Source: Algivirga pacifica (lineage in GTDB: Bacteria; Bacteroidota; Bacteroidia; Cytophagales; Flammeovirgaceae). Taken from it: a DNA stretch of 64,000 bases. The translations under genes were made by a program, and so were the position numbers. Each line of letters starts with the position of its first letter. Position 1 is the stretch's first letter. Shown one piece after another: positions 8,764 to 17,638 of the stretch. The notes beneath the pieces are model-generated. The model saw only the letters and a list, made by a program, of their open reading frames with translations. It made no database searches and was not told the origin of the DNA. Location of the stretch: assembly GCF_039543525.1 (NCBI RefSeq), contig NZ_BAABJX010000026.1, positions 65,534 to 129,533 on the forward strand, written 5' to 3'.

Positions 8764-10488
8764 ATGGATCAGAAAATTAACGATCAAGTACAGGTCTGGT
8801 TAGACGGTAACTATGACGAGGAAACGAAAAAAACAATTGAACAATTAAAATCCAGTAACCCAGAAGAACTAGCAGACAGTTTTTACAAAGGTCTTGAGTT
8901 TGGTACAGGTGGCTTGAGAGGTATTATGGGTGTAGGTACTAACCGTATGAATAAATATACGGTGGGTATCGCGACACAAGGGTTAGCTAACTACCTAAAA
9001 GAAGCCGAAAGTGGAGAACTTAAAGCAGCGATTGCTTACGATAGCCGTAACAACAGTGACTACTTTGCAGAAGTAACGGCCAAGGTATTTGCAGCTAACG
9101 GTATCAAAGTATATCTTTTTGATGCCTTGCGTCCTACTCCGGAACTTTCTTTTGCTATCCGTGAGTTGGGTTGTCAGACTGGTGTCGTATTAACCGCATC
9201 TCACAACCCTAAAGAATACAACGGTTACAAGGCTTACTGGAAAGACGGTGGACAGCTTGTACCTCCACACGATAAAAATGTGGTAGCGGAAGTGCAATCC
9301 ATTCAATCAGTAGACGATGTGAAATGGGAAGGCAACGAAGAACTAATCGTTAAAATCAATAAGGAAGTTGACGAGCCATACTTGAAAATGTTAGAGGAGA
9401 ATGTGATTGCTCCCGACATGATCAAGTCTCAAAAAGATATGAAGATCGTCTTTACTTCTATTCACGGTACAGGTATTGTACATATTCCTGAAATCCTAAA
9501 ACGTATTGGATTCGAGAATGTACATGTCGTAGAGGAGCAAGCTGAGCCTAATGGCAACTTCCCTACGGTAGTATACCCTAACCCGGAAGAGGCGGAAGCC
9601 CTAAGCATTGGTCTTGCCAAAGCGAAGGAATTGGATGCGGATATTCTTTTGGGAACTGACCCGGATACAGACCGTGTTGGTATCGCAATCAAAAATCACA
9701 AAGGAGAATGGGTATTGCTGAACGGTAACCAAACCGCAGCCCTAATGTTCAACTATGTGATTGAGAACAGAAAGGCCATGGGCTTGGCTAAAGACAATGA
9801 CTTTGTTTGTAAAACCATTGTAACGACTGAGCTGATTGACGCATTCGCCAAGAAACAAGGTATGACTTGCTACAATGTCCTGACTGGTTTCAAATTTATT
9901 GCGGAGGTAATCAAGGAAAAAGAAGGAAAGGAAAACTTCGTTGTTGGTGGAGAAGAGTCTTATGGTTATCTGGTAGGCGACAAAGTTAGAGATAAAGATG
10001 CAGTAGCTTCTGCTGCCATGATCTGTGAAATGGCCGCTTATGCACGTAGCAAAGGACTTTCTTTGTTTGATCAACTGATTGAAATCTACGTGAAGTATGG
10101 TTTCTACAAAGAACGTTTGATCTCTATCACCAAGAAAGGAATGAAAGGGGCCGAAGAGATTGCTGAGATGATGAAAGAGCTAAGAGCAAACCCTCCAGCA
10201 ACCATCAACGGTTCTAAACTAAAAGATGTTATTGACTACCAGTCTTCGGTAGCCAAAGACGTACAAACAGGTGCGGAGTGTACCGTAAATCTTCCAAAAT
10301 CTAACGTATTACAGTTCTATACGGAAGACGGATCGAAAATTTCTGCTCGCCCATCTGGAACAGAACCTAAGATCAAGTTCTACTTTAGCGTGAACACAAC
10401 ATTGGACAGCAAAGAAGACTTTGATAAGGTGGATGCTATGCTCGATGAAAGAATCGATGGAATCATTAAGGATATGAAACTGCAATAG
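8764..10488 (+). CDS. pgcA: phosphoglucomutase / phospho-sugar mutase
   Basis: Alpha-D-phosphohexomutase interconverting glucose-1-phosphate and glucose-6-phosphate (or a close phospho-sugar) in the cytoplasm. All four family signatures are present in order: the active-site serine loop TASHNP (S146), the metal loop [11 protein letters not shown] (about 296-306), the sugar-binding loop GGEESYGY (about 395-402) and the phosphate-binding loop [11 protein letters not shown] (about 528-538). The length of 574 matches PgcA-type enzymes. It is a single gene followed by a strong terminator. Specificity for glucose versus mannose is not provable from sequence. Confidence 0.93.
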   Translation: MDQKINDQVQVWLDGNYDEETKKTIEQLKSSNPEELADSFYKGLEFGTGGLRGIMGVGTNRMNKYTVGIATQGLANYLKEAESGELKAAIAYDSRNNSDYFAEVTAKVFAANGIKVYLFDALRPTPELSFAIRELGCQTGVVLTASHNPKEYNGYKAYWKDGGQLVPPHDKNVVAEVQSIQSVDDVKWEGNEELIVKINKEVDEPYLKMLEENVIAPDMIKSQKDMKIVFTSIHGTGIVHIPEILKRIGFENVHVVEEQAEPNGNFPTVVYPNPEEAEALSIGLAKAKELDADILLGTDPDTDRVGIAIKNHKGEWVLLNGNQTAALMFNYVIENRKAMGLAKDNDFVCKTIVTTELIDAFAKKQGMTCYNVLTGFKFIAEVIKEKEGKENFVVGGEESYGYLVGDKVRDKDAVASAAMICEMAAYARSKGLSLFDQLIEIYVKYGFYKERLISITKKGMKGAEEIAEMMKELRANPPATINGSKLKDVIDYQSSVAKDVQTGAECTVNLPKSNVLQFYTEDGSKISARPSGTEPKIKFYFSVNTTLDSKEDFDKVDAMLDERIDGIIKDMKLQ

Positions 10489-10513
10489 TTTTTTACCTCT
10501 ATAAGCATCAATA

Positions 10514-10556
10514 AAAAAGCCATCTTAAGTATCAGCTTAAGATGGCTTTTATTTTA
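10514..10556 (+). terminator. rho-independent terminator of the phosphomutase gene
   Basis: A perfect 12-bp stem (AGCCATCTTAAG / CTTAAGATGGCT, 10518-10529 and 10536-10547) with a six-base loop is followed by TTTATTTTA. It lies 26 bases after the stop codon. Confidence 0.92.
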
Positions 10557-10575
10557 TAGCAATACTAAAAACAGA

Positions 10576-10603
10576 AAAGGGCACCGCACTGCGACACCCC
10601 TTT
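10576..10603 (-). terminator. terminator downstream of tRNA-Gly
   Basis: On the minus strand AAAGGG..CGC and GCG..CCCTTT pair around a three-base loop with several G-U pairs, followed by TTCTGTTTTT. It lies about 65 bases beyond the tRNA 3' end. Confidence 0.65.
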
Positions 10604-10668
10604 AAACTTAGTTAGTAACCCAAAAACTAACTATTTCTCATTGCTACTTTCTACTATGAACCCTTAAG

Positions 10669-10741
10669 AGCGAGAAACGGGATTCGAACCCGCGGCCCCG
10701 ACCTTGGCAAGGTCGTGCTCTACCAGCTGAGCTATTCTCGC
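10669..10741 (-). tRNA. tRNA-Gly (anticodon GCC)
   Basis: A 73-nt cloverleaf on the minus strand. The acceptor stem GCGAGAA pairs perfectly with TTCTCGC and the discriminator is U. The D-arm contains AGCTCAGCTGGTAGAGC, the anticodon loop is TTGCCAA (GCC) in the stem CGACC/GGTCG, and the T-arm is GCGGG-TTCGAAT-CCCGT. CCA is not encoded. It reads towards the end of the phosphomutase gene and has its own terminator. A partial, diverged copy lies about 320 bases upstream at 11059-11140. Confidence 0.96.
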
Positions 10742-10989
10742 TTGTTTTTGTATTATTTGTATAGCAAATATGAATATATAATTAATAATATAAAACCCTT
10801 TACATGTTAACAAATGAAAATATATTCATTCAATAAAATGAGCAACACGATAATTAATTACAGATCAAACACTTAAGTATATTTCTATTTTTAGATTATT
10901 ATTATTTTAACATAATTTTAACAAACTATAATTAATCTAAATAAAAAGTCTTCATATTGTTAGCTGCACACTAATCTCTAAAGAGGTGT

Positions 10990-11016
10990 AAAAAAAAGAC
11001 AGCAGAAGCTGCTGTC
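10990..11016 (-). terminator. terminator of the tRNA-like locus
   Basis: A perfect 8-bp stem (GACAGCAG / CTGCTGTC, loop AAG read on the plus strand) is followed on the minus strand by a run of eight T. It lies about 43 bases downstream of the tRNA-like sequence, implying that locus is or was transcribed. Confidence 0.85.
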
Positions 11017-11058
11017 CATTTTCATTCTCTCATTGCTACTTTCTACTATTTAATCTCG

Positions 11059-11140
11059 AGCGAGAAATGGGATTCGAACCCAAATAAAATGCCTTGTAGT
11101 TTTACGATTGTATTTAATATATCACGCTGCACTACCTCGC
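11059..11140 (-). pseudogene. degenerate tRNA-Gly-like sequence
   Basis: On the minus strand this begins GCGAGGTAGTGCAG, like the tRNA-Gly start, and ends with an intact T-arm and acceptor half (GGGTTCGAATCCC then ATTTCTCGCT). The interior (about 50 nt) is AT-rich, lacks the D-loop GG and has no clear anticodon arm. Total length is 82 nt. The downstream flank (CATTGCTACTTTCTACTAT) is shared with the true tRNA-Gly, so this looks like a locus duplication followed by decay. Retention of the T-arm, most acceptor pairs and a dedicated terminator leaves open a non-translational RNA. It is not called as a working tRNA. Confidence 0.7.
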
Positions 11141-11292
11141 TTATGTGAATAAACTATTGCGTTTACATTAACTAATACAGATTCAAAATGTTTTCCCCTA
11201 CGCTCTTTTCTCATCATTAGATTTTGTTTGGAATAGTCTTTTTTAAAGAGAGATAGAGTAACTTGTTCATCCCGCTACACGGCGTATGTTAA

Positions 11293-11461
11293 TTGAGCTT
11301 CGCTCGTTCATGCTGTTTAGTTGAGTTGTTTGTTTTTATTGTTTTTTTGAAAGCTTCGCTTTCTATTTGGTATGATGACTTCATTATCTCTACGAAACAT
11401 AGCCACTGAGCGGAGCTCAATAAAAACAAACAACTAAACATTATGAACGAGCGAAGCTCAA
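11293..11461. repeat. inverted repeat with GAGCTTCGCTC modules
   Basis: The left arm (11293-11341) and right arm (11418-11461) are near-perfect complements over about 44 bases; both contain a GAGC-TTC-GCTC mini-hairpin and a GTTTAGTTG segment. Between them is another mini-hairpin, GAAAGC-TTC-GCTTTC (11349-11363). It ends about 27 bases beyond the stop of the minus-strand membrane-protein gene. It is related to the type A/B compound hairpins by its modules. The rest of the roughly 1-kb gene-free region (10742-11487) is AT-rich with only the tRNA loci. Confidence 0.8.
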
Positions 11462-11487
11462 CTAAACAATATGAACAAGCAGATAGC

Positions 11488-12186
11488 TTATTGCTTCACG
11501 CCTACCAATACCTCTTCCATTTCTAAGCCTGTGCATTGCTTTATTGCTTTGATCAAGTACCACAAAGCCGCAAACATCACCAAGGTCGATGGGATCGCAA
11601 TCACCACAAAACTCCAAGCCGTCATTTGCCCTAATTCTTCGTTAAACGCAACAGTCCCCGGATCACTTACAATAAGTACCTTTGCTAGTATAAAATTTAA
11701 GGCTGCAGACAAGAAGAAAGAAAATGCCAATAAAATAGTCGCATGGTTCAGCTTTTTCTTGAAAATTGACTCATTACCTTGTTCTTCCAGAGATGCATTA
11801 ATCTTGTCTACTCTAATCAGCGTAGGATTGTACAACAGCTTTTCCACTAAAGGGAACTTCGTTTTCATGGAAATCAAAACGACCAAACCAATAATGAAAG
11901 GAATCGCGGCCTCTTTAATAGCAATATATTCTTTAGGTAGCTCTAATAGTCCTACCGTTCCAGTCAATAATACACTCACAAATCCCATCACAGAGAAAAA
12001 GTTGACCTTACGGGTCTTGATATAATCATAAATACCATAAAGCACCGGAATACCTACCGCTACGATCAACCCCAACGTAGGCCCCAGATACTCCTCATCA
12101 CTAAACTTGGATAAGATCACTGTAGGGATCAGGATATTGATCAATAAATTATTTAATGGACTTTCTTGTTTTTTCTTATCACTCAT
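11488..12186 (-). CDS. VC0807-like integral membrane protein
   Basis: A 232-residue inner-membrane protein with about six hydrophobic segments. The opening (NLLINILIPTVILSKFS, then EEYLGPTLGLIVAVGIP) and the middle (TGTVGLLELPKEYIAIKEAA) resemble what I remember of the VC0807 / septation-protein-A-like family. No catalytic motif is visible and no function is claimed. It is a single gene, divergent from the caspase-like gene. The 310 bases between the two starts are AT-rich and presumably hold both promoters; no site is called. Confidence 0.7.
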   Translation of the reverse strand: MSDKKKQESPLNNLLINILIPTVILSKFSDEEYLGPTLGLIVAVGIPVLYGIYDYIKTRKVNFFSVMGFVSVLLTGTVGLLELPKEYIAIKEAAIPFIIGLVVLISMKTKFPLVEKLLYNPTLIRVDKINASLEEQGNESIFKKKLNHATILLAFSFFLSAALNFILAKVLIVSDPGTVAFNEELGQMTAWSFVVIAIPSTLVMFAALWYLIKAIKQCTGLEMEEVLVGVKQ

Positions 12187-12496
12187 TGTATTAAATTTTG
12201 TTTCAAGGGATCTCCTTAGCGTCTGTTTGCAATAGCTTCTTTATTGATGCTTATTTTTTGAATCGTACAAAATTATAAAATATTACCTTGTGTGTAACGT
12301 AAAATATAGGGGAGTATATCCTTAAAAGCGTTAAAAGATTTGAAAATCAATACATTTACTACTAACGCCGCACTCCTAAATACGATTCTGCACACCTTTT
12401 GTAACTGATTCACAGTATAATTAAATGCTTTAAGGGATTGTAATATTCTAACATTTTTTTGCTTTTTTGTAGGCCAAATCTGAATTCCAATCAACC

Positions 12497-14173
12497 ATGA
12501 GAATATATTATTTCATTGTTTCCCTCTTACTCCTGCCGCTTTTCTTACAGGCTCAGAGTGTCTCTCAATTGCTTACAAATGTCAGTACTCCTGAAAGCAT
12601 TGAGAAATTTCCTAACATCCTTCACGGCGCAAGGCACAAGGAACTCATCTTTGCTTCTGATCGTGAAAACGATACCTTTCAGTTTTATCGTAGTGAGTTT
12701 AAACGATCAGAATGGCATAAGCCTGAAGTATTAAAGGTTGCCGACGAACTAGTAAATGTGACCTCTCCTTTCGTGAGCTACGACCAAAGCATGATCTTGT
12801 TTTCTGCCTCCAAGGAAGATGACAACTTCGGGGGTACAGACCTATACTATATCGAGAAATACGGTAACCGACTAGGGAAAATCCATAATTTTGGCTCGGT
12901 TATCAATAGTGAAGGCAACGAACTATTTCCTAGTCTTTCTGCGGATGGCAAAAGTCTTTACTTCGCTCGTATTGATGACGACTCTGATTTCATCTCTTTT
13001 ACGTACACTATTTATGTCGCTCATAAAAACGAGAAAGGTGAATGGCAATCCCCTGTTCCTTTGCCAGCTCCTGTCAACCTTAACAGTGAAAAAGCCCCTC
13101 TGATTCTCGAAGACAATCGAACCTTACTGTACGCAGCAGAAACTAGTAGTGGAAACATGGACTATGATGTTTTTGCCAGTGTACTACAACCTGATGGCAG
13201 CTGGTCCAATCCTATCGCTTTAGATTTTATCAATACCGATCAGGATGATTATCCTCCATCCATCGACCTAAAGGAAAACATGGCCTACTTTATCAAGAAT
13301 AACGATATCTTTTCTACCGCAATTCCTGATAATGCCCTGCCACAAATAGAGGAAGAAGAAATTCCTGAGATGATCGCTAGTGTTCGAAATGTGGAAAATA
13401 CCAATACGGTGGTGATCGATGAATGGGATATGGGAGACCTTGATTTTGACGTTAAGGACTATGTAGAGGAAATGAAATACTATGCCTTGATCATCGGTGT
13501 ACAAGATTATCAGGATCAAGGAATACAGGATCTAGAACATCCACTAAGAGATGCCGAGGACATGAAAAATACCTTGGTCAATCATTATACCTTTGAAGAA
13601 GAAAACATCACGGTTGTAAGCAATCCTACCCGTTCAGAGTTGATTCAAGCCTTTGATGGTCTAATGAGCAAAGTACGTGATATTGATAATGTATTGATCT
13701 TTTATGCGGGTCATGGATACTGGGACTCCAAAAAAGAAGTTGGCTATTGGCTTCCCGTTGATGCACATCCAAAAAGCAGCAGCAACTGGTTTAGTAATAG
13801 CAGACTGAAAGAATACCTGAAAGGACTTCCCGCACAACATACCTTGTTGGTGACTGACGCTTGTTTCAGTGGCTCTATTTTCCGTACAAGGGCCGCGTTT
13901 GCCAGTGCTCCACGTACTATCCGTAAGCGATATGAGCTCCCTAGTCGAAAAGCAATGACCAGTGGTGCCCTTAAAGAGGTTCCAGATAAAAGTATTTTCT
14001 TATCTTACTTAATTAAGCGACTGGAAAATAATCACAATGAATTTCTCCCTGCCGAGCAATTGTTTGACAGCATGAAGGATGCGATTATCAACAATAGTGA
14101 AAACCTACCACAATATGGTACAGTACACGGAACAGGAGATGAAGGAGGGGATTTTATCTTTATCAAACGCTAA
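12497..14173 (+). CDS. secreted caspase-like (C14) protease with PD40 propeller
   Basis: Exported protein with a signal peptide (MRIYYFIVSLLLLPLFLQAQ). Residues about 25-270 hold WD40-like/PD40 beta-propeller repeats (for example ELIFASDREND, FPSLSADGKSLYFAR). Residues about 325-555 form a caspase-fold domain: YYALIIGVQDY opens it, the catalytic His is in FYAGHGYW (H406) and the catalytic Cys in VTDACFSGS (C456). Bacterial homologues (orthocaspases) cleave after basic residues, but substrates here are unknown. The His-Cys dyad is intact, so activity is plausible. It is a monocistronic gene; a compound hairpin begins one base after the stop. Confidence 0.88.
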   Translation: MRIYYFIVSLLLLPLFLQAQSVSQLLTNVSTPESIEKFPNILHGARHKELIFASDRENDTFQFYRSEFKRSEWHKPEVLKVADELVNVTSPFVSYDQSMILFSASKEDDNFGGTDLYYIEKYGNRLGKIHNFGSVINSEGNELFPSLSADGKSLYFARIDDDSDFISFTYTIYVAHKNEKGEWQSPVPLPAPVNLNSEKAPLILEDNRTLLYAAETSSGNMDYDVFASVLQPDGSWSNPIALDFINTDQDDYPPSIDLKENMAYFIKNNDIFSTAIPDNALPQIEEEEIPEMIASVRNVENTNTVVIDEWDMGDLDFDVKDYVEEMKYYALIIGVQDYQDQGIQDLEHPLRDAEDMKNTLVNHYTFEEENITVVSNPTRSELIQAFDGLMSKVRDIDNVLIFYAGHGYWDSKKEVGYWLPVDAHPKSSSNWFSNSRLKEYLKGLPAQHTLLVTDACFSGSIFRTRAAFASAPRTIRKRYELPSRKAMTSGALKEVPDKSIFLSYLIKRLENNHNEFLPAEQLFDSMKDAIINNSENLPQYGTVHGTGDEGGDFIFIKR

Positions 14174-14345
14174 TGTTGAGGTGGCTTGCGCCACTGGTTG
14201 AGCGCTTCGCTGTTGAGAGGAGCTTCGCACGTTGAGATTTTGCAGTACTGCTTTTTCTCAACAGCCCGAAGGGCTACTCAACGGAGCGAAGCTCCACTCA
14301 ACAGCACGTAGTGCTACTCAACCAGCGGCGCAATCCGCCTCAACA
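14174..14345. repeat. type A compound hairpin
   Basis: Complete copy between two convergent genes. The left arm is GTTGAG-linked modules (GTGGC-TTGC-GCCAC and two TTC-loop stems). The core is GTTGAGA-TTTT-GCAGTACTGC-TTTT-TCTCAAC. The right arm has four CTCAAC-linked modules (AGCCC-GAA-GGGCT, GGAGC-GAA-GCTCC, AGCAC-GTA-GTGCT, GCGG..CCGC). It starts one base after the caspase stop and its last bases contain the stop codon of the minus-strand lysoplasmalogenase gene. Confidence 0.9.
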
Positions 14346-15065
14346 ATTTTTCTCTTTTATCAATTTTAATACCCCTGTCATAATAAGGTATTGGGCTGCA
14401 ATATAGGTCAGGATAATAAAGTATCCTGCATAGGCAATCTCCGTAAAAAATCGATTGAGGGCAATGACACTATCTGAACTCATAAAGAGTAATGCTCCTA
14501 TAAAAATACGTTGAGCTGCCGCTTTGTTTGGCCCTGTTTTAAGGTTAAAAGCGGTCAAAGCCATACCCAAAATAGAGGCTTCGTAAAATAACACCGCCAC
14601 TTTTAACACTTCTCCCATCCCTGGATAGAGTAGCCAATATAATCCTCCTCCTACAATCAGAAACGGAATAATCCACCAAGGCTTCTGCTTCAATAAGCCT
14701 ACTTCCTTCTGTCCTTCATTCAAACGAAGAAAAGTAAAAACATACCAACATTGTGCTACTAGAAAAGCACCCAAGCCTGTCACAAAAAAGAAAGGATTGA
14801 CTTGCTGAAACATCAGTAAAACATCTCCCAACCAAGAAAAGAAGAAGGCAAACATCATCCCTAAATAGATTAAACTAACCCCTCTCCTCCAAAAACGGGT
14901 GAAGTAAAGAGAGATCCAAAGCATAATCATCGGTTTGACTATATATTCTACTTCTTCTGGTAGAACCAATATACGTCTCAACACCTCTCCTATCACGATT
15001 AGAAAAAATATAACGTGCCACGCCTTAGACACCTGATAGCGTTTGCTGGTTGTTGTTATAGCCAT
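14340..15065 (-). CDS. lysoplasmalogenase (YhhN/TMEM86 family)
   Basis: Integral membrane hydrolase family that cleaves the vinyl-ether bond of lysoplasmalogens. About eight transmembrane helices span 241 residues. Family features seen are the KPMIMLWISLYF helix, the FSWLGDVLLMF helix with conserved Gly-Asp, and a closing YIAAQYLIMTGVLK helix. The stop codon is supplied by the adjoining repeat element, so the repeat may have redefined the C-terminus (ends KLIKEKNC). The upstream neighbour on the same strand is the T9SS plug gene, 31 bases away, so co-transcription is likely. Confidence 0.82.
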   Translation of the reverse strand: MAITTTSKRYQVSKAWHVIFFLIVIGEVLRRILVLPEEVEYIVKPMIMLWISLYFTRFWRRGVSLIYLGMMFAFFFSWLGDVLLMFQQVNPFFFVTGLGAFLVAQCWYVFTFLRLNEGQKEVGLLKQKPWWIIPFLIVGGGLYWLLYPGMGEVLKVAVLFYEASILGMALTAFNLKTGPNKAAAQRIFIGALLFMSSDSVIALNRFFTEIAYAGYFIILTYIAAQYLIMTGVLKLIKEKNC

Positions 15066-15096
15066 AAAATGTGTTGTTTATTTGTTAGTATAATGC

Positions 15097-16425
15097 TTAA
15101 AATCGGCGATATCCAATCACCCGATCCGCTCTATCACCGATCTTTCGATAATACACAATGATGTCATAGGTATTCTGAGCCAATCGATAGTTTCCTTCTA
15201 TATAGCCTTCACTTTTCTCCCCCTGATCATAAATGCTATACGCATAATCATACATCCCCTGCTTGAGAATAGCACTTCCCACATAGATCCCTTTATCGGG
15301 TAAATAGGTCATCTTATATTCTTCCTGCAATTTCCAGTCCGTAAACTTCCCCATCAAGTATACATCTCCTTTCACCTCCTCCATTTTAAGGGTAAAGATC
15401 ACCTCCATATAATCAGCGTCTGTAGAAAACTGCCTTCTACCCATGACTTGTACAAAGTAACTTCCGTTGATATCCTGCTGCTGCTGATTGAATGACTTAT
15501 CTCCCCTTCGTATATCATTATATAAGTAAATTCGCCTCATATTCCCCGCATCAGGAACTTCAATCGTTCTAACATTCAAGCCACTACCCGTCATACTCCT
15601 GAAACCAAATGTTCGAAACTCATTCCCTGCCGGAAATGCATTTTCCATATTGAAGTAATCAAACTCCATCACACGATCATTGGTACGAATAAAACGAGGA
15701 GGCAAATTGTAAATTGCATTATCCCAACGTTCATTCTGTCGAAGTGTCACCCACACGCTACGGTCTGGAAAGGGAATCTCCAGGTTACTATAGTTCACTT
15801 TAAAGTTCAATTGATGAGTCTCCCAAGTGACTCTTCCTCCTACGGTCTGTGCCACTTCCCCCACAATACTCACTCTATCCTCATATACGACAAAGCGACG
15901 AATAAAACGTAAATCGTCTTCGTCTCCCTCCCGATATACTACCAGTAAATAATTCCCAGAACGATTTAAGGCTGGTAATTGCAATTCATAATGTATATAA
16001 GGCACCTCCTCCGACATAGAATACTCATAATCATTAATTCGAAAGGCATTGTATTGATTCCCCATAAAATCAAAAGAGCTCAAGCCGGATAAAGTCCAAT
16101 CATGATTACAATGTAAAATCTTTGCCTCATAGTACTCTCCATCCTCTGCTAGTTCATCAAACCGAAGCAATAGACTCCCTGACTCTCTCACCGAAACGAC
16201 AGCATCAGCAGTCTCCGCCGGATTGGCTCCACTGTTCGGATTAAAAAGCTGTACCGTTTTAATGGTAGGCTCATAAATAATATTCTCAGGCAATAGCTCT
16301 TTTTTATCCAACCATCCCTGATGATACACAGCCTCTTGCCCTAAAGCATTTTCCAAAGAGAAAAAAAACAAGAGGGTTAAAAAGGAACAAAAAGAGAAAA
16401 CCGTAAAAAATTGTTGTCGGGGCAT
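15097..16425 (-). CDS. type IX secretion system plug protein (DUF5103)
   Basis: Secreted protein of the family identified as the plug that occludes the SprA/Sov translocon of the T9SS. It has a signal peptide (hydrophobic run FFTVFSFCSFLTLLFFFSL, then ENALGQ). The mature part is beta-rich; the N-terminal half carries the diagnostic LLRFDELAEDGEYYEAKILHC and FRINDYEYS segments, and a C-terminal Ig-like region ends in YDIIVYYR. The ATG at 16425 is chosen; 35 upstream codons in frame look like non-coding sequence. Tails on 21342-21755 and 31401-32900 are consistent with T9SS clients. Confidence 0.88.
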   Translation of the reverse strand: MPRQQFFTVFSFCSFLTLLFFFSLENALGQEAVYHQGWLDKKELLPENIIYEPTIKTVQLFNPNSGANPAETADAVVSVRESGSLLLRFDELAEDGEYYEAKILHCNHDWTLSGLSSFDFMGNQYNAFRINDYEYSMSEEVPYIHYELQLPALNRSGNYLLVVYREGDEDDLRFIRRFVVYEDRVSIVGEVAQTVGGRVTWETHQLNFKVNYSNLEIPFPDRSVWVTLRQNERWDNAIYNLPPRFIRTNDRVMEFDYFNMENAFPAGNEFRTFGFRSMTGSGLNVRTIEVPDAGNMRRIYLYNDIRRGDKSFNQQQQDINGSYFVQVMGRRQFSTDADYMEVIFTLKMEEVKGDVYLMGKFTDWKLQEEYKMTYLPDKGIYVGSAILKQGMYDYAYSIYDQGEKSEGYIEGNYRLAQNTYDIIVYYRKIGDRADRVIGYRRF

Positions 16426-16586
16426 AGTATAAAAGAATAATTCAACATTTGAAAAAACAATATAAGAAAAATCATATTGAAAAATTTGTATTTTATGGGG
16501 GAGAACAATGGTTCTGTTACAAGGAAACATAGGGCGACCATGTGGGGTCTGCCTATTGTTTAATGTTCAATATACTTTGTAACCCT

Positions 16587-16642
16587 GGGCGACCACAAGA
16601 GTCGCCCCTACACCTTTTACCTTTTACCTTTTACCTTTTACC
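16587..16642 (+). repeat. GGGCGAC hairpin plus TTTTACC x4 before tryptophan dioxygenase
   Basis: The hairpin GGGCGAC-CACAAGA-GTCGCCC (16587-16607) is followed by CTACACC and four exact TTTTACC units (16615-16642), ending six bases before the start codon at 16649. The same composite occurs at 24046-24093 before another start codon. A degraded hairpin copy sits at about 16532-16553. Confidence 0.88.
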
Positions 16643-16648
16643 TTAAAC

Positions 16649-17617
16649 ATGGATAATCAATCAATCGACCCAAAAATTGTTGAGCAAGTCAGTAAGCTAC
16701 AAGAAAAATACGAGGCCATGGGACAAGACCTTTCCTCTTATCTGGATGGCTTACTCTATTCCAATTACCTGACCTATTGGGACTATATTCATCTGGATAC
16801 ATTATTGAGTCTACAAAACCCTCGTACTGACTTTCCTGATGAGGAAATCTTTATCATGTATCATCAAATCACGGAGCTTTACTTTAAGCTAATTATACAT
16901 GAACTGAAACAGATCAGCACACAAGGGGATGGTATCACCGATAGCTTCTTTCTTAAAAGGATACAACGAATCAACCGCTACTTTCTGCATCTATGCGATT
17001 CCTTTGAAGTTATGATCGATGGTATGGATAAGGAGCAGTTCTTGAAATACCGTATGGCCCTTCTCCCTGCCAGTGGGTTTCAGTCAGTACAATACCGTAA
17101 GATAGAAGTCATGAGTACTGATTTTATTTATTTGGTAGATCACGCCTATAAGGAAGAATTATCACAAAATACTTCTATTGAAAAACAGTTTGCACATATT
17201 TATTGGCAACAGGGAGCTACCGAACTCGCTACCGGAAAACAAACTCTCACCCTAAAAATGTTCATGCGCAAATACCGGGATGATTTAATTCAACTGGGCA
17301 AGGATATGCAAGCATGTAACCTCTGGAGACTGTATCAGGAACACTTACAGGACACTCCTCTTCAGCAAGAAATCGTTGTTGCCTTACGCAGCTACGATCA
17401 GCTCGCCAATATCAATTGGCCGCTTTCTCACTATAAATCCGCAGTGCGCTATTTACATGCAGAGCCTAAAGATATCGCAGCTACGGGAGGTACCAATTGG
17501 CAAAAATATCTTCCTCCAAGATTCCAAAAGCGCTCCTTCTTTCCCGACTTGTGGAGTGAAGAAGAAAAACAAGAGTGGGGCAAAGCTTATGTTATGGAGG
17601 TAATAGGTAAGAAGTAA
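16649..17617 (+). CDS. kynA: tryptophan 2,3-dioxygenase family protein
   Basis: Heme enzyme family opening the indole ring of L-tryptophan to N-formylkynurenine. Family blocks present are SNYLTYWDYIHLDTLLSLQ (about 38-56), EEIFIMYHQITELYFKLIIH (about 65-84), ASGFQSVQYRKIE (about 131-143), the heme-proximal His region WPLSHYKSAVRYL, and ATGGTNWQKYLPP near the C-terminus. The classical distal-pocket HHDE motif reads FPDE here (P63), so the distal histidine is absent. I recall this substitution from other Bacteroidota members, but that is memory. No other kynurenine-pathway gene is adjacent. Heptamer arrays flank both ends of the gene. Confidence 0.85.
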   Translation: MDNQSIDPKIVEQVSKLQEKYEAMGQDLSSYLDGLLYSNYLTYWDYIHLDTLLSLQNPRTDFPDEEIFIMYHQITELYFKLIIHELKQISTQGDGITDSFFLKRIQRINRYFLHLCDSFEVMIDGMDKEQFLKYRMALLPASGFQSVQYRKIEVMSTDFIYLVDHAYKEELSQNTSIEKQFAHIYWQQGATELATGKQTLTLKMFMRKYRDDLIQLGKDMQACNLWRLYQEHLQDTPLQQEIVVALRSYDQLANINWPLSHYKSAVRYLHAEPKDIAATGGTNWQKYLPPRFQKRSFFPDLWSEEEKQEWGKAYVMEVIGKK

Positions 17618-17638
17618 GAGGTAAAAAGTAAAATCACC

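Noticed and set aside
11059..11140. Functional second tRNA
   Set aside because: There is no D-loop GG, no convincing anticodon stem, and the length is 82 nt without a recognisable variable arm.
11471..12025. 184-residue plus-strand ORF
   Set aside because: It lies antisense to the VC0807-like membrane protein gene, which has coherent membrane helices and family resemblance.
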